A stretch of DNA of 64,000 bases from Diospyros lotus (Eukaryota > Streptophyta > Magnoliopsida > Ericales > Ebenaceae): assembly GCF_014633365.1 (NCBI RefSeq), contig NC_068339.1:15771925-15835924 (forward strand), given 5' to 3'. Positions 36,301-45,810 of the stretch are shown one piece after another (position 1 is the first letter of the stretch; each line of letters begins with the position of its first letter). The translations under genes and the position numbers were made by a program. The notes below the pieces were generated by a model. That model was given only the letters and a program-made list of their open reading frames with translations. It had not been told where the DNA came from and did not search any database.

Positions 36301-39300
36301 TTGGCTAAAACTAGGGAAAGTACTCGGTCCCTTCTTGCAATGATAAATATAGACTATATCGCTACTGAAATATTTGTTGAGATGATAATTTATCTATATG
36401 GTGGAAAAATTGATAGCTACATCATGTGTTGTGGTATATTTATTATTGGTGATACTTGCTATTGCATGGGGAATATGGGTGAAACTTTGAAATCAAATTT
36501 TGTTTTATTATATGTATGAAATCTCTATTTCAGATATTGATTTTTTATAAGGGATAACCTTCACTGGGCTTTAAGCTCACCGTTCTCCCTAGCATACTTT
36601 CTAGACAAGCAAGATTAACAAGGCTAAGCATGGATTTGGATTCAAGAATTATCAATGGACTCAATTTGGGATAGTTTAATTTTTAGTTATTTTTGGGATA
36701 ATATAAAAGGATCTTTCGGTTCCGAAACTTTAACTCTCGACTTAGGGTTCACGGCAGGTCACAAAACCCATAGGGGGGTGTGATAACAACCCAGGAAGGA
36801 GGTTAAGTGTTTGAAGTGTAGTTAATTTTATCTCTGTTAACAAACCTAAATGGGCATTGGAAGGCATTCAAGCGTCATCTGTGCCAAACAAACAAAAAGG
36901 CTAAGATGGCCCTTTGACTGAAAGTAGAAAGGCTTCATTAGCCCTTTTGAAAGTAGCAAGTCTAATCTATGCCAAACACAATTCATCTTTCTCCATTCTG
37001 CTCAACCAAGGGCCACAATTTTAGGATCATAAACCACAATATGTTATGAGTTCTTTTATCATCAAGACTCAACTTAATTGCGGCCTCCCGCATTCCTAAT
37101 CATTACCCATAATAGGGATATGTCTCTTCTCCAAACCAGTGCATCTCATCATGGTCTATGTTGTACATGCATAAACCATATCAACTATTTTTTTTTTTCA
37201 ATTTGTCTTCAATAGGTGCTACACCCATTATCTCATAGAATAGTCCCCCCCCCCCCCCCCCCCCAAAAAAAAAAAAAAAAAAAAAAAAAAATTCTCTTTC
37301 TAGTTTTTCGCATGTCAAACTTGCATTCTCTCCTTGTCAAAATCACTTTGCAAACATTTTGTCTCTTAGGTTCCCAACCAGTACTGGAACTGCCCCCTCT
37401 CAGGTACTTCTTAACCTCCAATACTAACTAATCCATTGTTCCAAGTTTGATTTGTACTAAAATTGAATTCTCTATATTCAATTTTACTTCTATTTATCCT
37501 AAAAAATCTTGATTGTAAAACTACCATCAGTGACCTAATTTAGCATCCACTCTAATCTTTTGTTTCAGACACTAAAACAATATTGTGCAAATAAATAAGC
37601 ATGTTTATCAAGTTTCATTTAATAGCTAGAAATACATTTAGTGGATGTGCATACTAAGTGTAGAAAATATTTGAGAGAAAAGAATAACTTGATTTCATTC
37701 ACTCGGCAAAGGGTGTATAAATACATGAATACAAGATACCTACTCTCTATAGAAGTCTACTCTATTTACAAGATACTTAAACTATTTAAAATACAAACTA
37801 ACTATCTCTTATTTTTAGGAATACAATTTAAACTTAATCATATTCAAATTGACTTATCTTCTCCTTTTTATCTCTTTATCCTTTCTATAATTTCGCCTGC
37901 CTTATCTTCAGCAAATCGACAGCTCCTATATTTCCATACTCCCCCTCAAGCTGGGCTGAATATGTTATTCAGGCCAAGCTTGCAGCTTAATTTATCAAAT
38001 AATCTTCTTGGTAGGGCTTTAGTGAGAATGTCAGCTACTTGATTTTTTGTAGGAGTGTAGAATAGCTTGAATACTCCTTCTATCTTCTCTTTGATAAAGT
38101 GCCTATCGATCTCCACATGTTTTGTCTAATGATGATGGACCAGGGTTTTTGCAATACTAATGGTTGATTGGTTATCACATAATACTTGAACTAGCTCTAC
38201 CACATTTACTTGTAATTCCTGGAGTGGCCTTCTTAGCCATATTTCTTCACAAAATCCTTGAGCCATGGCTCTGAACTCAGCCTCTGCATTGCTTCTAGAG
38301 ACAACTGATTGTTTATTGCTGCGCCCAGTGACTAGATTTCCCCACACAAACGAGCAATATCCAAAGGTTGATCTTCTATCTAGGATTGATCCAGTCCAAT
38401 CAGCATCACTATAGACTTTGATCCCTTGGTTTGTTGTTTTCCTGAACATTAATCCCTTGCCTGAAGTTAATTTTAAGTACCTGAGGATGTAATAAACTGT
38501 TTCTAAGTGCTCTTCTTTAGGATCATTCATGAATTGACTTACAATACTCACATAAAAGCCTATATCTGGCCTAGTATGTGATATGTATATAAGTTTTCCC
38601 ACCAACCTTTGATATCTCCCTTTGTTAACTAGTGTGCTTTCTTTGCCAATATCTAATTTTGTTGTAGATTCCATAGGAGTATCTGTTGGTTTGCAACCAA
38701 GTATCCTTGTTTAATTTAGGAGATCAAGAACATATTTTCTTTGGGAGACTAAAATCCCTTCTTTTGACCTTGCAACTTCCATACCTAAGAAATATCGTAG
38801 ACTGCCTAGATCCTTAATTTCAAATTCCCTTGCAAGGACTTCCTTAAGGCTTTTGATTTCAATAATGTCATTTCCTGTAACAATGATATCGTCCACATAA
38901 ACAATACGAATGGAAATTTTACCTTCCTTGGAGTGCTTGATAAATAAGGTGTGGTCTGTTTGGCATTGATTATATCCATATTTCTTGACTGTCTAGTAAA
39001 TCTCTCAAACCAGGCTCTCAGGGACTGTTTAAGTCCATAAAGTGATCTCCTTAGCTTGCATACTTTATTTCTTGTAAGCTTCATTTCAAATCCATGTGGA
39101 ATTTCCATGTAGACTTCCTCTTCTAGATCACCATTTAGAAACGCATTTTTTACATCTAATTGATGTAAGGGTCAATCCAAGTTTGCTGCTAGGGACAATA
39201 AAACTCTAATGGTATTTAGTTTTGCCACAAGGGCAAATGTTTCTTGATAGTCAATACCATAAGATTGGGTGAATCCCTTTGCTACTAGTCAGGTCTTGTA

Positions 39301-42300
39301 CCTGTCAATCCTTCCATCCTCCTTGTATTTTACTGTAAAAACTCATTTGCAGCCACAGGGTTCTTTCCGAGAGGTAAATCAGTGATATCCCATGTCTTAT
39401 TCGTCTCCAATGCCTTGATTTCCTCAACATTCCTCCACTTAGGGTGTTGAAAAGCCTCTTGAACAATGTGTGGAACCTGCACTTTACCCATATTTGAAAC
39501 AAATGCACTGAATTTGGGTGAGAGACCCTTGTATGAAATATAATTTTGTATAGGATGTTGTGTGCATGATCTTACTCCATTTCTCAAAGCAATAGGCTAA
39601 TGTAAATCCTCATCATCAAGAGAAGTAGTGTTCGAATTCTCACCAGTTGCAGGATCTAAATTTAGGTCAGCCTTGATAAAGTCTAGGGCATGTTTGGTCC
39701 TTACTCTCCTTCCAGTTAGACTGTCTCCGAGAATAAACTTGAATTTCCTTGGTGGGAGAGGAATTAAGGGCTTATTGGACTGGTTCTTGGGCTGCTAGTT
39801 ACTGGTAGGTTGCTGATTTTTAGTAGGTGAGGATGGGATATCCCAAAACTGATATTCCAAGGAGTTATTTTGGGTGTTCTCCCCCTGAATATCAGGTTAG
39901 GGATAATAGGACTGATTTTCAGCAAATGTTACATCCATAGAAGTGAAGAATTTCTAAAGTTCAGGAGAGTAGCATTTGTAACCTTTTTTATGAGGAGAGT
40001 AGCCTAGGAAGATGCATTTGATAGACCTAGGATCAAGCTTGCTCCGAAGGTGGTTGTGAACATGGACAAATGCACAACAACCAAAGATTTTTAATGGGAG
40101 TTGGGAAAGAACATGAGTGTAAGGAAAGGTAGTTAGGAGAAGTTGGCTAGGAGTTTGATGCTTGAGGATGCGTAAGGGCATTCTATTAATAAGGTAGGTG
40201 GCTATAAGAATGGATTCACCCAAAAAATGTTTAGGAACAATGGTAGAGAACAATAGGGATCTTGCCACTTCTAAAAGGTGTCGGTTCTTCCGTTTAGCGA
40301 CCCCATTTTGTTGGGGGATATCAACACATGAGCTTTGATATATAATGCCTTGTTGGGAGAGATAATGACCAAGAATCGAGTTAAAATATTCTTTGCCATT
40401 ATCAGTTCTTAGGATCTGAATTTTGGCATTAACTTGTCTTTGCACCATTGAATGAAACATTTGGAAGATAGAACCAGCTTCAGATTTATCTTTCATGAGA
40501 AATACCCAAGTAAGACAAGTATGATCATCAACAAAGGGGATGAACCATCGAGCTCTAGTAATGTTTTTAATCCTAGAAGGCCCCCACACATCACTATGAA
40601 TAAAGGAAAAAGGGTAAGATGGAGTATAAGATTGTCTAGGATAAGTATTTCAAATATGTTTAGAGAATTGACAAACTTCACATTACAACATAGTGGATCT
40701 TGATTCTCAAATAATGAGGGAAATAACATTCGAAGATAAACAAAATTTGGATTTCCAAGTCTATAGTGGCATAACATAGTTGCACTATTATTGCTAGAAT
40801 GAAAATTAGAGAGATAACCAGAGGGTCTAGAGGAGGAACACTTGCTGATCGGAGCAAGTTTATTGCTAGAAATAGTCTCTTGATGGATATATAGTCACGA
40901 ACATGCCTTAGCACTACCAATCGTCCTCCCCGAAATCCGAACCTGAAATACACTGATTTTGTGAGAATTTAACCACACAATTATGATCAGCTGACAGTTT
41001 ACTAACTGATAATAGGTTGCAATCTAAATTTGGCACCAAAAGTACTGAATGTAAGGTTAGATATGTAGAAACAGTCACTGAACCTACTCCAGCAACCTGT
41101 GATAATGATCCATCAGCAATTTTCACCACCCAATCTTGTTGGCATGGTTGAAATCCAATTAGGAGATTGTTATTTCCAATCATATGATTCAAAGCCCCTG
41201 AAACAATAAAAAAATTACCCTTAGCAGTCAAGGCATCGAGGGAGTTACCTTTATGAGCTATAGAACCGAATGCCAAAGTAGGAGACTGAGTAATCTGAGA
41301 TCTGCCAAAACATATTTTGAAGCCACTCCATTTGTTCTTTGCTGAAAACATTGGTTGATGAAGTTGTTGTGGTTTCTTCGGTGGAAGCTAAGGATCCTTT
41401 ACTCCTTTCATGTGTCGGCTTCCAATCAGGTGGCTTCCCATGAATTTTCCAGCAAGTTTCTTTGGTGTGTCCTGTCTTGTGACAATGATCACACCAAGAC
41501 GCCCTATTTGTTTTTGTTTAGATGAAGTTTGATGGCTCCCCCAGGTGATTAAGGCCGATTGCCCAAGGCTAGGTTGGTAGGTTTCAACATGACCTTCATC
41601 TGGCTTTCCTCCGTTCGTACTTCTGCAAACGCCTCTCTAAGACTAGGCAAGGGCTTTGTACTAAGGATTCTTCCTCTCACTCCATCTAGGTTTTTATTCA
41701 AACCTATAAGAAACTTGTATAGTCTCTTCTCTTCCACAATTTGCTTGTATCTTATTGAATCATCTGTACACTTCCATTGGATAGTATCACACTTATCCAA
41801 TTGAAGCCAAAACTTGTTTAAGGAGTTAAAGTACTGTGTAACATGAGAATCTCCTTGTTTTAGATAATCAAGCATGCTCTCTATCTCAAATAATTCAAAA
41901 GTATTCTCAATATGAGAGTATGCTTCCTTAGCAGCCTCCCAAATTTCTTGTGCAGAGTTATAAAGGAGGAAATTCTCACCTATTTCGGTTGTCATAGAGT
42001 TGATGAGCCAAGACATCATCATGTTATTTTCGAACTTCCAAGCCTTGAACCTTGGTTCTATTTCTCCTGGTTTTGTTATACTTCCAGCCAAGTAGTCATC
42101 CTTTCCCTTGCCGCATATAAACATCAACACTGATTGTGACCATTGGAGATAGTTCTAACCATTAAGTTTTAGTCCTGTAATGGCGAACATGTTGTTGTTG
42201 TCCATGGTTATAGGATTGTTGTTCGGTAGGGGTATAATCTCGAAGGTTTGGCTGCTGCTGCTGCTGGCCATTGTGAGTACTAGCGAGTTTGCAGTTCCAA

Positions 42301-44277
42301 GTAAAGGGTGGTTGGGTCATGGCTGATCGGCTGTTACTTCTTTAGGGTTTGGTAATCAGAAGGAAAATAATCCTGCTCTAATACCATGTAGAAAATATTT
42401 GAGAGAAAATAAGAACTTGACTTCATTCACTCGGCAAAGGGTGTATAAATACATGAATACAAGATACCTACTCTCTATAGAAGTCTACTCTATTTACAAG
42501 ATACTTAAACTATTTAAAATACAAACTAACTATCTCTTATTTTTAGGAATACAATTTAAACTTAATCATATTCAAATTGACTTATCTTCTTCTCCTTTTT
42601 ATCTCTTTATCCTTCCTATAATTTCGCCTTCCTTATCTTCAGCAAATTGGCAGCTCTTATATTTTCACAAGGAATTTAAAAGGCTAGAAATTACTTATGG
42701 AGCAAAAGGGAAACAAATGCCTGCTGATTTGATAAAACTGTACAGAAAGAGACTCCTAGCTGCATTACAATTCACATGAAAATGCAGAAATTTTAGCCAG
42801 TGTCTGAATGGTTTCCCATCCCTGCTTTTATTAACTTTGTGTTAAACAAATTCATGGTCAACTTCTTGATAAATTGATTTAGGTGCCAGATAACAAACGA
42901 ATGAGTCTTAATGAGATTGGTTAACATAAGGACTTGGGCATGGACTAGGGCAACATGCCAAAAATGTGCGGTCTTGGCTCAGGCAGCATGTTGAAATGTG
43001 AGGCTTGGCCTTTAATTAGGAATAGCAAGATGTGGGCTTGTTTTGATACATTAAGCTTATAGCAACTTCAAATGCATGAGAAAATTAGACACATCTAAAA
43101 ATGCTATTATACAGTTTTCAGAAGTCTGGACTCTCAAGATTCAAGCTAGTTTTCACCTTGGATAGGCTTTTCAACACAGTTCAATTTTCCTACAATTTTA
43201 AAACGTTTTTGGCATATATGACTGAAAAGGATTTAAAGCACAAAACAAATGTGACAAGTCAATATATAAGAGTAGATAAGTGATCCCTATATAATCTATA
43301 ACTTTTCACCCACAACTCGGTTGACTGATTACTTATGCTTCATATCTCAAAATGAAACCAAATGTAGTTGGTACTTCACCATTTTCAGCTTGGCATAATC
43401 GCATACATGGTTGAATCAAAGATTTATGTTCCAATCATTCTGTCCATGTAAATGCAAGAAATGACCCATGGAGGATTTTTTTTTTTTTTTTTGGTTGCCT
43501 AATGAACCATGCTTCTAATGCCAAGTTTCATTAATCCATCAAACCTTTAACTACAAACTCTGCCACCTACTGGCACACCTAGTTCCTGCAACACTCGTAA
43601 AGGTTAAATTAAAGCAATGCTCAAATGAATTACTGATCATTTTCAAATAGGCTCAGCATCATAAGCTATATTGTAAGGGCAGTTCAAGCATATTTTTCAG
43701 ATAGATATTGCCAACATCAACCAAATTATTCTAAACAAGAAAGCTACATTCATCAAAAGAAGTTACCCCTCTTTAACAGAAATGGCTTTCAGAAAATTGT
43801 GAATGCAATTTTTTAGAAGAAAAAATAATATCTAATGAGGATGCAAGATTAGCATATAAATATGGAAGTCATGTTAGGACAGAAATATCTTACATGAAAA
43901 AACATATCCCATAGCCTCTCGAAAGGTAATGGACCTGGGGTCAAGAAAAGGAAAGCAATTTTAGGGTTCTTTGTTTGAAGAGCCGGTGCGCTAAGAATAT
44001 CCCTAATCACAACTCGGGAAGCAATCTCTTCATCGCTAAACTCCCTTGCAGGAGGAGGTGGGCGCCAATGGGAATGGCCATTGCAACCATTAGAAGAGAA
44101 CATGTAACATGCAACAGAGTTGTTGGGTGGATAAATATAAGCGCAGATCAAGAACACGCTGACCAAGGTAACCAAGACAATTATCCATTTTGGCTTCCTT
44201 AAGTGGGGACGACTGCGAGGACCAGGCAAGATCTGCATGTCCTTCATGCTTAGACGCCAGGCTTGAGCTGCCTTCAT
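21302..44277 (-). CDS. GT14 family (DUF266, core-2/I-branching-like) glycosyltransferase, ten coding exons
   Basis: Exons on the minus strand: 44277-43894, 34052-33954, 32842-32742, 32651-32580, 32424-32334, 31909-31829, 23339-23277, 23173-23051, 21571-21533 and 21430-21302; all junctions are GT-AG and the frame is open for 393 residues. It is a type II membrane protein: basic N-terminus, one hydrophobic helix at residues 31-49 ([19 protein letters not shown]), then a lumenal catalytic domain. Family motifs in order: [106 protein letters not shown] and [18 protein letters not shown]14 members transfer sugars from UDP donors in the Golgi; plant relatives include glucuronosyltransferases acting on arabinogalactan proteins, while this DUF266 branch has no settled substrate. 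ATG 44277 is chosen because TAG precedes it in frame. Intron 1 (9.8 kb) and intron 6 (8.5 kb) hold LTR elements. Confidence 0.93.
21572..23050 (-). other. GT14 intron 8
   Basis: AT-rich intron. 22340-22620 contains a few short ORFs without family motifs, and no mobile element ends were identified. Confidence 0.55.
23340..25867 (-). other. GT14 intron 6, part nearest exon 7
   Basis: Intronic, AT-rich, with one candidate small repeat at 24415-24601 and otherwise nothing recognised. Confidence 0.55.
24415..24601. mobile_element. Candidate short non-autonomous element
   Basis: A 187-bp block starting GTGGCGGAGTCAGG and ending AGTTCCACCCCTGAC has degenerate inverted ends (GGCGGAGTCAGG against GTCAGGGGTGGAAC). 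It contains GGGGGGCATT and GGGGGCAATTGC arms, and is flanked by CATCAA and CGTCAA. Similar GGCGGAGCCAGG-ended repeats are common in dicots. The class is not determined. Confidence 0.4.
25868..26290 (-). repeat. Gypsy 3' LTR
   Basis: 423-bp LTR. Relative to the 5' copy it retains an extra GTATAACGCG-type stretch near its outer end and several other small length differences. Confidence 0.88.
26194..27337 (-). pseudogene. Gypsy RNase H start fused to late integrase (internal deletion)
   Basis: RNase H begins normally ([18 protein letters not shown], then [10 protein letters not shown]) but after about 30 residues jumps near 27220 to sequence typical of the integrase linker ([13 protein letters not shown], frameshifted). 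It continues as [36 protein letters not shown] and the C-terminal [14 protein letters not shown] and [17 protein letters not shown]. The rest of RNase H and the integrase zinc finger are missing. Confidence 0.85.
27340..28093 (-). pseudogene. Gypsy reverse transcriptase
   Basis: 28093-27644 has [33 protein letters not shown] and the catalytic [15 protein letters not shown]; the next frame (27702-27340) has [20 protein letters not shown] and the connection domain. A frameshift at about 27670 separates them. The catalytic YLDD itself is intact. Confidence 0.9.
28778..29977 (-). pseudogene. Gypsy gag with zinc knuckle and start of protease
   Basis: The frame from ATG 29977 gives an N-terminal coiled-coil-like region and the gag core ([20 protein letters not shown]). 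A stop follows at 29498. The frame at 29191-28778 holds the CCHC knuckle [14 protein letters not shown] and ends in protease-like FELIIDSGS. The capsid polyprotein is split, hence non-functional. Confidence 0.85.
30010..30405 (-). repeat. Gypsy 5' LTR
   Basis: 396-bp LTR. Its inner end is mutated (GCGTTA instead of GCGTCA) just before the primer site. Confidence 0.88.
30411..31828 (-). other. GT14 intron 6, part nearest exon 6
   Basis: AT-rich intron right of the gypsy insertion. Contains the tandem duplication at 31379-31800; otherwise nothing recognised. Confidence 0.6.
31379..31800. repeat. Tandem duplication in GT14 intron 6, unit about 240 bp
   Basis: 31379-31576 and 31618-31800 share in order CTGGAATG-like starts, AATACAAACAAGTT-like, CATGCAAAATGAA, CATAGATAAGCACAA, AGTTTTTGTT and GCCAAGGCAAACATGTCA. 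The unit reaches to 30 bp from exon 6. Confidence 0.8.
33230..33860 (+). mobile_element. RTE-type LINE 5' part, frameshifted endonuclease remnant
   Basis: On the + strand, 33250-33345 reads [20 protein letters not shown], like the RLGTWNIGTLTGKSMELVD start of RTE endonucleases. 33550-33720 continues as [18 protein letters not shown], then [15 protein letters not shown] and HMGREWM-like segments in shifted frames, matching APQVG, IPKGEKLIIGGDFN and GHVGR. It is broken by frameshifts and lacks the reverse transcriptase. It lies antisense in GT14 intron 1. Confidence 0.75.
34305..36977. mobile_element. Element with about 150-bp inverted arms (Mutator-like?), split by a solo LTR
   Basis: 34305-34461 and the reverse complement of 36831-36977 align along their length (CCTCCTACTTTC against TTGCTACTTTC, AATGAAGCC in both, CACCTTCCAATGCC against TGCCTTCCAATGCC, GTTAACAGAG in both). 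Long arms with no transposase suggest a non-autonomous Mutator-like element. The exact ends and target duplication are not resolved. Removing the 1.55-kb solo LTR inside leaves about 1.1 kb. Confidence 0.55.
35235..36785 (+). mobile_element. Solo LTR of a Ty3/gypsy (Del/Tekay-like) element
   Basis: The 1,551-bp block starts TGTAACACCCAAATTTTT and ends GGGGGTGTGATA, the mirrored TGTAACxCCC / GGGTGTTACA ends of Del/Tekay-type LTRs (last CA mutated to TA). ACAAC occurs on both sides (35230-35234 and 36786-36790) as a perfect target duplication. GGGCTTTAAGCTCACC at about 36569 is typical of such LTRs. No internal genes remain. Confidence 0.8.
37243..37290. repeat. Poly(C)-poly(A) junction tract
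   Basis: About 22 C followed directly by about 26 A in GT14 intron 1, the same pattern as at 3631-3664. Confidence 0.85.
37659..37938 (-). repeat. Copia-2 3' LTR
   Basis: 280 bp; first sense bases TATGGAAAT where the other LTR has TGTGAAAAT. Confidence 0.88.
38126..39587 (-). pseudogene. Copia-2 reverse transcriptase and RNase H
   Basis: RT starts at about 39440 ([20 protein letters not shown]). The catalytic [11 protein letters not shown] is intact at about 38872-38905, then [20 protein letters not shown]. RNase H at 38674-38126 has [36 protein letters not shown] and [13 protein letters not shown]. Frameshifts at about 39340 and 38900 and a stop near 38712 break the polyprotein. Confidence 0.88.
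39954..41351 (-). pseudogene. Copia-2 protease and integrase
   Basis: 41351-40914 is the protease end with [20 protein letters not shown] and a degraded catalytic stretch ([11 protein letters not shown] where DSGASxHM is usual). 40953-40678 holds GAG-pre-integrase fragments in another frame. 40589-39954 is the integrase core with [41 protein letters not shown] and a [12 protein letters not shown] end. Confidence 0.85.
41549..42271 (-). pseudogene. Copia-2 gag
   Basis: From ATG 42271 ([10 protein letters not shown]) the frame meets one TAG at about 42156 inside the conserved [14 protein letters not shown], and is then open to 41549: [26 protein letters not shown], the UBN2 core with [13 protein letters not shown] and FLIGLN. 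A single stop interrupts capsid translation. Confidence 0.88.
42387..42669 (-). repeat. Copia-2 5' LTR
   Basis: 283 bp; three bases longer through an extra TCT in the pyrimidine run at about 42587. Confidence 0.88.
42670..43893 (-). other. GT14 intron 1, part nearest exon 1
   Basis: AT-rich intron starting at donor GTAAGA (43893). Poly(T) at 43479-43492. No gene. Confidence 0.6.
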
Positions 44278-45367
44278 CTAAAATTAATTCATAGCAGCTT
44301 GATCTTGAAGTGACCTGCACAATTTCCAGTCTCTATCCAGGATCTCTTTAATAAGTGACAACACCTAAGAGCCTACCCATGACCAGCCTTCAGTAAACTG
44401 ATTTACGCAGAATGCAGGATCTGCAGGTAGAGAAATTTATTAGCAGGTCTCAACAATGTTCCAACAGTTTCATGCACAATATCACTAGGAACAGTGGTAG
44501 AATTTAGCTACTTGGCAATTCAGATGGTGAGGGAGATTATATAGTCTGCATTAACATTCCTCAATATGCTACATTACTGAAAAATTAGTCGAATGTTTTT
44601 TACAAAGTCAATGACAAAACTGATCCAAGAAGTCAGTTTAAAAGGAGTTCAAAATCTGCAAGAGGTTACGGACAGCTGAATCACCAATAATTGCCTAATT
44701 AATGAGTATGATCAACAAATGCCAAGTCTTCATACTCATAATATAACTCTTTAACCAAAAACGCCAACTAAATGATAAGTACTTTGATTAGAATTTGCTT
44801 TTAAATTAGCTAATGAACCTATGACATAAACAACTTGTCGAAAGCTTATGGTAATTGAAGCCCAAACAATGACTTGGAAAAATTAAGGTTGGGGATGAAA
44901 ATTATCGAATAGTAGGTAAAAAAGCACTGGTAGGATTTTAGATTGCCCAGTTGGCCACCCAACAAAACCAACAGATATCCCCTGTAATTAGGGGTTATCA
45001 TAATAGTCAAACCCACCAAACCCATTTCCGTCAGGATCAAGCAACCCTAATTCAAACCAACTCCGATTCACAACATTCCCGCGGACAGGTATACATATAC
45101 GTACATGGATGTGGATGGTCAAACCCTGAGATTATTATAGTTTGATGAATGTTCGACCTGGCAGGTACAGCATTTACCATCAATTCACGTCTATAGACAT
45201 TTAATTTTGACTTAAGAAACCAAAAACATTAACAATGACTAGTATATTTCAAATTCCGACGATTAAGGAACCAACTCTCCACACGCATATGCATAAGACA
45301 TATCATCTACAGCCCTTTCTCTCCCTCAAGCGAAACGCGGGCAAGAGATGGGAATGAGACGCAATAC
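44278..45367 (-). other. Probable GT14 5' UTR intron
   Basis: Bounded by the donor at 45367 and the acceptor at 44278-44279 on the minus strand. No coding or repeat signature. Confidence 0.45.
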
Positions 45368-45810
45368 CTGATTGACCGAAACGTGAAATCAACGGAGAGA
45401 TCTCTACATACGATGAAATCCGCAAGAGAAAGATTAAGGAGGACGACGTTTTGGATCAAAGAAGATCTAGAGCCAGACCTCGCTGTTATAGTTGATTGAG
45501 ATGAGATCTAGGGCTCCCAGAGAGAGAGAGAGAGAGAGAGAAGGGGTCGGGGGGGGGAGGGAGAGAGCCACACACACATAGAAACAAACACAAAGACCAG
45601 ATCGTATATGTACGCTTTTGCATCGAAATACAAAGACTGATATATATAGACGGATGGATATATGTATCCATATATATACCTGATGTGCATACAATAAACA
45701 ATTGGGTAAATGGCTTGCTTTAGAGACGTTTCGTCCGCCCGTCTGTCTGGCTGCCTGTCTGTTGTTTCCTCGTTCTTCTCTCTCTCTCTCTCAGAATTTT
45801 CTCTCAAATT
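45368..45810 (-). promoter_or_regulatory. Probable 5' UTR exon and start region of the GT14 gene
   Basis: On the minus strand a CAG|GTATTG donor at 45368/45367 pairs with an acceptor TTTTAG directly before ATG 44277, giving a 1.09-kb 5' UTR intron. The exon is rich in CT on the sense strand (45521-45541 and 45776-45792), common in plant leaders. The outer limit is a guess; no clear TATA was fixed. Confidence 0.45.

Larger units (their letters stand above)
37659..42669 (-). mobile_element. Second Ty1/copia retrotransposon, younger than the first
   Basis: LTRs 37659-37938 and 42387-42669 differ by only about ten substitutions plus a 3-bp indel by eye. The primer site TGGTATTAGAGCAGG lies at about 42372-42386 and the purine tract GAGGGGGAG at about 37939-37947. 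Order gag, protease, integrase, RT, RNase H. Several stops inactivate it. Flanks TTCCT and CTTAG (element sense) do not match, so no target duplication is evident. Same orientation as the GT14 gene, in its intron 1. Confidence 0.92.

Noticed and set aside
37216..37431. ORFs over the poly(C)-poly(A) tract
   Set aside because: Homopolymer translations (PPPP/KKKK) within a GT14 intron.
45467..45807. Three overlapping minus-strand ORFs upstream of the GT14 gene
   Set aside because: They consist of CT/AT repeat translations (SLSLSLS, YIYGYIY) in the probable 5' UTR and promoter.
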